Below, piece by piece: positions 58,621 to 64,000 of a DNA stretch of 64,000 nucleotides; position 1 is the stretch's first letter; every line of letters begins with the position of its first letter. This DNA comes from Pisaster brevispinus (taxonomy: Eukaryota > Echinodermata > Asteroidea > Forcipulatida > Asteriidae). The stretch covers positions 9,424,001 through 9,488,000 of the forward strand of contig JAMKCF010000009.1 of the NCBI GenBank assembly GCA_023634235.1, given 5' to 3'. A program made the position numbers and the translations under genes. A model generated the notes under the pieces. That model saw only the letters and a program-made list of their open reading frames with translations. It made no database searches and was not told where the DNA came from.

Positions 58621-59272
58621 CATTATTGAGACTGTGACGAATTTTCGGCTTCGTGCACGTCATGATTCGGCAAAACACGTCCCTATTTAAGTAAATTTGT
58701 GCGTGCGGCAAAAACATTGTCATATTATTACACGTCGATAAATTAGATCAATGTTGCAAACGCCTTTTTAAAAATTAACTTGTACAATAAGTGGTTTCCA
58801 TGCTTTTCAAAATGAGTTTTTTAAATGTGTTAAATTATTTATGTTAAACGTTCGTCACCGACGTACAAATGGAGTTTTAGTTTGTATTACATTGAAGATG
58901 GTGTTATGACTCTTGTTTTTTGCTGTTGTTGCGTGACGCATGTTTCCACTCACTTTGTTTAAAGTACGGTACATGAAGTCAGTCATTTTATTGCATAAGT
59001 TTGTTGTGAATTCTCAGTGGAGTTATATAGTGACAATGATCATAAATGAAACTGGATTGAAGTTTCTTTTGATTTTGAAATTAAAAACTCATACGACTGC
59101 TTAATAAACATGAGCAATTATCTGGGAATATAAATGTAGTGTCTGCCCCTTAATAGCCATCAAAGTTCAAGCCAGTCTGAAAGCTCAGCGCGTGTAATTT
59201 CTTCATTTTATTTCTCCCGGTATGACTGAGGCCTATTATAATTCGGTGCTCGATATTATGTGGCATAGTTTA
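58621..59272. other. intergenic, no recognised content
   Basis: AT-rich DNA. The TTAATAAACATG near 59103 could be a polyadenylation signal of the LRR gene, if its 3' UTR is that long. Confidence 0.3.
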
Positions 59273-59380
59273 CCCCCCCCCCCCCCCAACCCCCATTGTG
59301 TCTTCATTATGTTCTGGGAATCCCATAAATATTTTGAGGATTTTGTTGGGGGGGGGGGGTACTGGGAACATCTGGGTGGA
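59273..59380 (+). repeat. C-run / G-run repeat with GTGTCTTCATTATGTTCTGG, copy 1
   Basis: A run of 15 C is followed by CATTGTGTCTTCATTATGTTC, TGGGAATCCC, TTTTGAGGATTTTG and a G run. A relative follows a C run at 63168-63250 with TTCATTGTGTTCTGGGAATC. Confidence 0.55.
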
Positions 59381-59704
59381 ACATAAAATGCGATACTTTC
59401 AAACAAGGTTGTAAAGACGGTTCCTGTCATTTTGATCTGAAGGAGACAGTACTAAAACCTATGTAGTAAAACCGATGTGGATACTCTGGCGCAGATCCGT
59501 GTTGAAGAGTGCGTGGTTTTGAAGATGAAGTTACTCGTTGGCGCACTCAATGCCTTTCTGGGTTATCTTTGGAGATAAAGTAGTTTGAACTAAACCTGTC
59601 ACATCTTTTCTTTTTGTGTCCGCTCATAAAACCAATGGAGACGTTGCTTTATTTGGGAGGACCACGTCACCCAATCCTTGATTTACATGGTCAATAGACG
59701 TGTT

Positions 59705-59900
59705 GTGCTACATACGAAGTTTGGACATGAGAACAAAAGACGTCAACATAGTTTAGGAGCTTGAAACACTTTGTGGACTGACTATAACACGTCTGCATAG
59801 TTGTTGTTTTTTTACAATGTTGAAAATTATGTTTTTTCTCGCACAGAACAAAGGAATGTCCACAGAGTGTAGGGCAATTCGGAGCTGCGTGTGTGCTCAT
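59705..59900 (+). repeat. AACAAAGGAATGTCCACAGAG repeat, copy 1
   Basis: TACGAAGTTTGGACATGAGA, GGAGCTTGAAACACTTTGTG and ACAGAACAAAGGAATGTCC recur in the same order at 61138-61330. Confidence 0.65.
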
Positions 59901-60182
59901 TATGCACGTGATCTTTTCTTGTCAAATAAATTCATGTATAACCGAGGCTGACAGATAAACATGGCTGCTTTCATATTATTTTGTGAACGTCCAAGTTCTC
60001 GTCCTAGAAATAATTATACCAGGCTGTGACAGTGGCGACGTGTGCCTCTCAGAGTATAAATAATTAGCAGAATTCTAGCATTATTAATTAGTATCTGAAT
60101 ACATTAGCTTGCTTGTAAACACGGTACGGGAACCTCCCTTCGAAAGTGTGTCGAGTAATATAACTACACTGTACTTGAACAG

Positions 60183-60469
60183 TCATCTGCGTCATAGCCT
60201 TTTGTCAAGGCGTACGCGGCGACGGCACCCCGGATGTCACGCACGAAAAAAGGACCAGTGCGAGCGGCGAAGCCGCGAAGCGACTTTAAACCTACTCGTT
60301 TTGCTATTTAGTTATTCATGATCATAAAATGTTTATATATTCTATAAATTTATTAACTTCTTTTAACCAATCACCGTCAGCGAGATATTGGACTCCTCGC
60401 GCTGGTCTTTTTTCGAGCGTGATTTCCGGGGGTGCAGCGTGCGCCTTGACTAAAGGCTATCATCTGCGT
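60183..60469. mobile_element. 268-bp foldback element with 9-10-bp target duplication
   Basis: The element 60193-60460 has inverted arms of about 65 bases: left ATAGCCTTTTGTCAAGGCG to GAAAAAAGGACCAG, right (inverted) ATAGCCTTTAGTCAAGGCGC to GAAAAAAGACCAG. The 10 bases TCATCTGCGT occur on both sides (60183-60192 and 60460-60469), sharing one base with the element end. The size of the duplication suggests a Mutator-like or similar DNA transposon. Non-coding. Confidence 0.75.
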
Positions 60470-60752
60470 AATTTTTTAATGTGAGTGAATGTGACTGCTA
60501 TACGAGATCCGCGCCTAAAAGGAAGATGGATTTCTGAGGTTATTTTAACAACAGTAAACTTCTTTTTAGTACTTTGCAGTGTATAGTTGTAAAATGGCCC
60601 TGTATGCCTGTACAGGTGAATGCTGCCTTACTTAAAATAATATAGCCTTTATTGCGAACAGTTAAAAGCAGTGTTTTTATATTATAGGCTTATTTTGCCA
60701 ATGGTACCGGTATGTAAGTCGTGAGTGTGTCAGTGTGGGCTTACATTTTAAA

Positions 60753-60962
60753 GATTCCCGGGTCAGATTTGACCCAGATTCTGGGTCCCGGGAGCCCATT
60801 TCCGGGACAGGCTGATCCAGAAAGTGGAAAAATGGGATTTTTAAACCGGATTCTGCGTCCGTTTGACCCATTTCTGGGATGACGTATTCCGGGTCATGCT
60901 GACGCAGAAACAGGTCAAGCCCTTCGGGACCCGGATCAGGGTAAATTCTGACCCCGGAAGAG
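60753..60962. mobile_element. GGGTCA/TGACCC-rich foldback repeat, copy 3
   Basis: TTCCCGGGTCAGATTTGACC at the left faces AAATTCTGACCCCGGAAG at the right. The interior follows copy 1, including a GGGATTTTTAAACCGGATTC block. Confidence 0.6.
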
Positions 60963-60967
60963 CTTAG

Positions 60968-61330
60968 AGTATACGGGCCCTTGTGGGAAAAATGGAACAA
61001 TAGACCCCACAAAGTATTTTTCTGTTCAACTTGGACCCCACAGAGGAGTTTATTTGAAAATGGAATACTATAACATCAATAGAACTTCAGACCCCAAAAC
61101 ATCCGATCCGTATAAGGTTCTGTGTTTTAACGCTAGATATACATGTACGAAGTGTGCACCTGAGAACAAAAGAGGTCCACATAATGTAGGGACTTGAAAC
61201 ACTATGTGGGCTTACACATGCCCACACAGTGTTTGTACAGTGTTGAAGAGTATGATTTTCCTTAAGTGTACAGAACAAAGGAATGTCCACAGAGTGACTG
61301 CAGCAGCTTTGTGTGTGTGTGCTTGTTCCA
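60968..61330 (+). repeat. CCCCACA / AACAAAGGAATGTCCACAG repeat block, copy 2
   Basis: 60968-61125 resembles 54080-54215 (AATGGAACAATAGACCCCAC, CCGATCCGTATAAGG). 61138-61330 resembles 59705-59900. The two families lie next to each other here and end in a (GT)n run. Confidence 0.6.
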
Positions 61331-61404
61331 AATAGATTGGAAGTATCGTGTTTTGTAAGTAAATAAAGTAAATAACATGTGAACAATTATTATACCAATA
61401 ACTT

Positions 61405-61490
61405 CTGAGATAAATGAATAAATAAATAAGTAAATAAATAAATTAATAAATACACACTTAAATAAATGAATACATACATAAATAAAACAA
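61405..61490 (+). repeat. AAAT/ACAT microsatellite
   Basis: Imperfect AAAT tetramers interspersed with ACAT, TAAT and AAGT variants over about 85 bases. Confidence 0.8.
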
Positions 61491-62504
61491 ATGAAAAGAA
61501 AATTTAAAATCAAGCTAAACATTAATTTGTCAGGAGGTATTCCTTTACCTCAGGCTGGATTTATTTAGGGTAACCCACTACGTTGTAGTTTATCTCTGTC
61601 AGTTCACCAAGTGCATCAAAAGGAACGGTGAAATGAACATGTCTTTGGCTTACAAACAGTATCAAACCTTGAATTTAATTTGAATCGAATTTGGGTTTTT
61701 TTCAACCCGTTACTCCCTAGGCCCAAATGCCCACAGGCAAGCTCGATTTGTATAAACACAGGCTAATTATTCCTCTGGGTATAAAATATGTCCCTTCGGA
61801 AATTCTGCTTTCTGACCAACAACACCAAATAACCGTCACTCCTAAAGATTTACCGATAGCAAACTACGCCCGAACTTGCAAAGAATCCCTAAACATAAAC
61901 CCTTTCCCCCTGTCTACACAACGTGACCACCAAACATTAATTTGATGGAATTTTCACCAGTTGGTGTACAGGTGTACATGGTGTGTACACTGAATCTATG
62001 ACAATGTTCTGAGAAAACCACAATGATCTTACCCATGAATTTCATCAATACGCAAACGACAAATTTCTTCGCTTGAAAATGAGCTTCCCGTTTTGACCAA
62101 TTAGCCTTTGTTACACAAATCACCGTTTTTCTGAAAACTCAAAGTACCGTGACTGCATGTAATAATGTATGTAAACAGCGACCCTCGCCACTTCATGCAT
62201 GAACAAAGAAGGAACAATGGACTGCGGCAATGTGACTCGCTGTTTCCCTTGACATCATGTTTTACACGTAGTGCCCCAGGCAAGGTACAATCTACAACAA
62301 CAGCTACATGGTGAGTTGAGTATTTTTCTGTCTAAATAACATTATTTTTTAAAAGGGATTCACGCTCAAACAACACACTGTCAAAGAGAAGCGGTGTCAA
62401 TTTTTCTTTCATTCAGGGCGCGAAGGTTTAAAACCACACGAGGAGCGAATTTCTCTGCAGATGACTTGGGCCTGGTGTAGCAAAAGAGTACTAGCCAGCA
62501 GATC
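61491..62504. other. intergenic, no recognised content
   Basis: No gene, RNA or clear repeat was recognised. Short open frames (for example around 61727-61945) have no recognisable family. Confidence 0.3.
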
Positions 62505-62645
62505 CAGGGCCCAACAGCATAGAGCTGCTCAAGCTCACGAAGAAAGCTAAGCACAACACAATTATGTTTACCAGAATAAGGTTACCAGCCAAAACACCAC
62601 GCATTTGTATAAGCAGAATTGTCTACTCTATGAAACAGGACCCTG
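62505..62645. mobile_element. decayed relative of the MITE at 55970-56131
   Basis: GGGCCCAACAGCATAGAGCT and (inverted) CAGGGTCCTGTTTCATAGAG form the ends. GCTTAAG-like and AAGCAGAATT blocks and AACACAATTATG in the centre match in order. Confidence 0.5.
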
Positions 62646-62669
62646 GAAGTTGAAATCACCACTAGGAAA

Positions 62670-62809
62670 GGGGTCGATTTCACAAAACCCTTCCTAACTT
62701 AGGACTAGTCCTAGGCAATGCTAGGAGATAGGACCAGTCCTAAGTTAAGACCAGTTAATGGTCCTAACTTCAGATAAGACTAGTCTTATCTCTTTGTGAA
62801 ATCGACCCC
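62670..62809. mobile_element. 140-bp MITE with near-perfect GGGGTCGATTTCACAAA ends
   Basis: GGGGTCGATTTCACAAA at the left and TTTGTGAAATCGACCCC at the right are exact inverted repeats. The interior is rich in CCTAACTTAGGACTAGTCCTA-type short palindromes. Same family as 32208-32358. Confidence 0.8.
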
Positions 62810-63167
62810 AGGCTGTTTAAAACCTTGGTGGTTTTAGTGTTATCAAAATGGGTAGAAATAGGCCTACCTATCACATTCGTGACATATACTTCCAAAGTAC
62901 TGTATAAACAAAAAGGTAACAGCTGAATATATAGGTTTGGAGACGTGCCCCCTTGTTTCATATCAAAAGTTTATTTAAAAAAAAAAAACATACAGTGCAA
63001 TCTCCGTAAAATTTAATTTTTTGGTTTTCTTTCATTGGGCTCTGCAGGAGGTCCACGCTCTGTGGCTCTTTTGTAAGCATGAGGTGTCACAGATTACTTG
63101 GTCTATAGGGAACTCCAATCAGGGAGTGGACTGCATTTTGGTACTCAATAGGTGGCGTGCTGTACAC

Positions 63168-63440
63168 CCCCCCCCCCCCCCGCGCCTTCATTGTGTTCTG
63201 GGAATCTCAGGAATTCTTTGGAGGATTTTAGGGGGTACTTCTGTACAAGAGGAAAAGAGAGTATAACAATATGGGATTTTTTTATTTTTATTTTTTTTTT
63301 TTTGGGGGGGGGGATTAAACCTCTGCCACATGATGGGCATGTTATAGTGCCCTTACACACGCCAACTTATGGGGTTATTTTAAGAATGGAACGATGCTAC
63401 CCCACAGGGTTTTCTTTGTTATAGTGGTATCCCCACAGAG
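63168..63440 (+). repeat. C-run repeat, copy 2, joined to a CCCCACAG repeat piece
   Basis: A C run is followed by TTCATTGTGTTCTGGGAATC, TTGGAGGATTTTAGGGGGTA, an AT-rich part, a T run and a G run near 63300. From 63340 it continues with CCTTACACACGCCAACTTAT and CTACCCCACAGGG, as in 54050-54110. Confidence 0.55.
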
Positions 63441-63755
63441 ATAGTAGTATCACTCGAATTCATTTTGATTAGTTCTTTGTATTTCAACCTAAGTGTTTTA
63501 ATTTACTTGTTGACACCAATGATTGCTGTTTATTCATTGTAAGTAATGTAGGACCTTTTTTATATTGGCCTAATTTTTTTTCACCACAATTTATTAAAAC
63601 TCTTTTAATGATGCTTAGTCGGGATGAAACCATTAATTCAATTGAACCCGCCCTCTAATAGCAGATGACAAATTTGTTTGTCTTTACAAAATGTTTTCAA
63701 AAGCATGGTTAAAAGTATGAACGTTTGTAATACTAGTTTATCTTGATCGGAAGTA

Positions 63756-64000
63756 GTGTGAAATACCAGTAAAATAACTGTAAGCCATGCCCACTTCACA
63801 ACAGTGTGAAGTACCAGTAAAATAACTGTAAGCTGCGCCCACTTCACAACAGTGTGAAGTACCCGTAAAATAACTGTAAGTCGCGCCCACTTCAAAACAG
63901 TGTGAAGTACCAGTAAAATAACTGTAAGCCACGCCCACTTCACAACAGTGTGAAGTACCAGTAAAATAACTGTAAGCCACGCCCACTTCACAACAGTTCC
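63756..64000 (+). repeat. 48-bp tandem repeat, five units, running off the window
   Basis: Units begin GTGTGAAGTACCAGTAAAAT at 63756 (degenerate, GTGTGAAATACC), 63804, 63852, 63900 and 63948. Each ends in GCCCACTTCACAACA, with a spacing of 48 throughout. Because 48 is a multiple of three, a 16-residue repeat stays open on the minus strand. There is no other sign that it is coding. Confidence 0.85.

Overview
The window is animal nuclear DNA. Split genes with GT-AG introns sit in AT-rich DNA packed with SINEs, LINE fragments, MITEs and satellites. Nothing prokaryotic, viral or organellar was recognised. The style (tRNA-Leu-like SINEs, LINE tails ending in GCGCTATATAA plus an ATT run, many short foldback MITEs) and the gene set suggest a marine invertebrate deuterostome, most likely an echinoderm and perhaps a sea star. 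That assignment is an inference and was not tested.

Four protein genes can be assembled, all on the + strand. (1) 1849-16568: a complete 13-exon cytochrome P450 (509 aa) resembling CYP46A1, cholesterol 24-hydroxylase, with every catalytic motif present. (2, 3) 31691-34807 and 39396-44615: two tandem 4-exon copies of an SLC16/monocarboxylate-transporter-like MFS protein (418 aa each, about 95% identical). They come from a recent duplication of about 3.6 kb that included the 5' flank, the introns and the repeats inside them. (4) 49397-57334: a 4-exon leucine-rich-repeat gene that closely resembles LRRC73 over its first ~260 residues and then carries a long Ser/acidic/basic tail (410 aa). A possible last exon of a minus-strand gene lies at 719-792.

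Region by region: 1-1848 is 5' flank, perhaps with the end of a minus-strand gene. 1989-16415 is the P450 introns, loaded with SINEs, LINE pieces and a 1.3-kb foldback element flanked by a 9-bp target duplication. 16569-23416 is repeat-bearing intergenic DNA with a 77-bp tandem array inside a SINE. 23417-27965 is a 4.5-kb complex minisatellite of about 27 units. 27616-30530 is a 1457-bp segment present twice in tandem. 31343-44713 holds the transporter pair. 44714-49396 is repeat-bearing intergenic DNA. 49397-57334 is the LRRC73-like gene. 57335-64000 is intergenic, with several foldback elements and a 48-bp tandem array running off the end.

The genes do not form an obvious pathway. The P450 is an ER sterol or fatty-acid type monooxygenase, the transporters are plasma- or organelle-membrane solute carriers, and the LRR protein is an intracellular protein of unknown function. 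I found no clearly new biological system. The most unusual content is the mobile-element architecture and the fresh transporter duplication. Exon borders were read by eye from splice signals, frame continuity and family similarity; no alignment or search was run.
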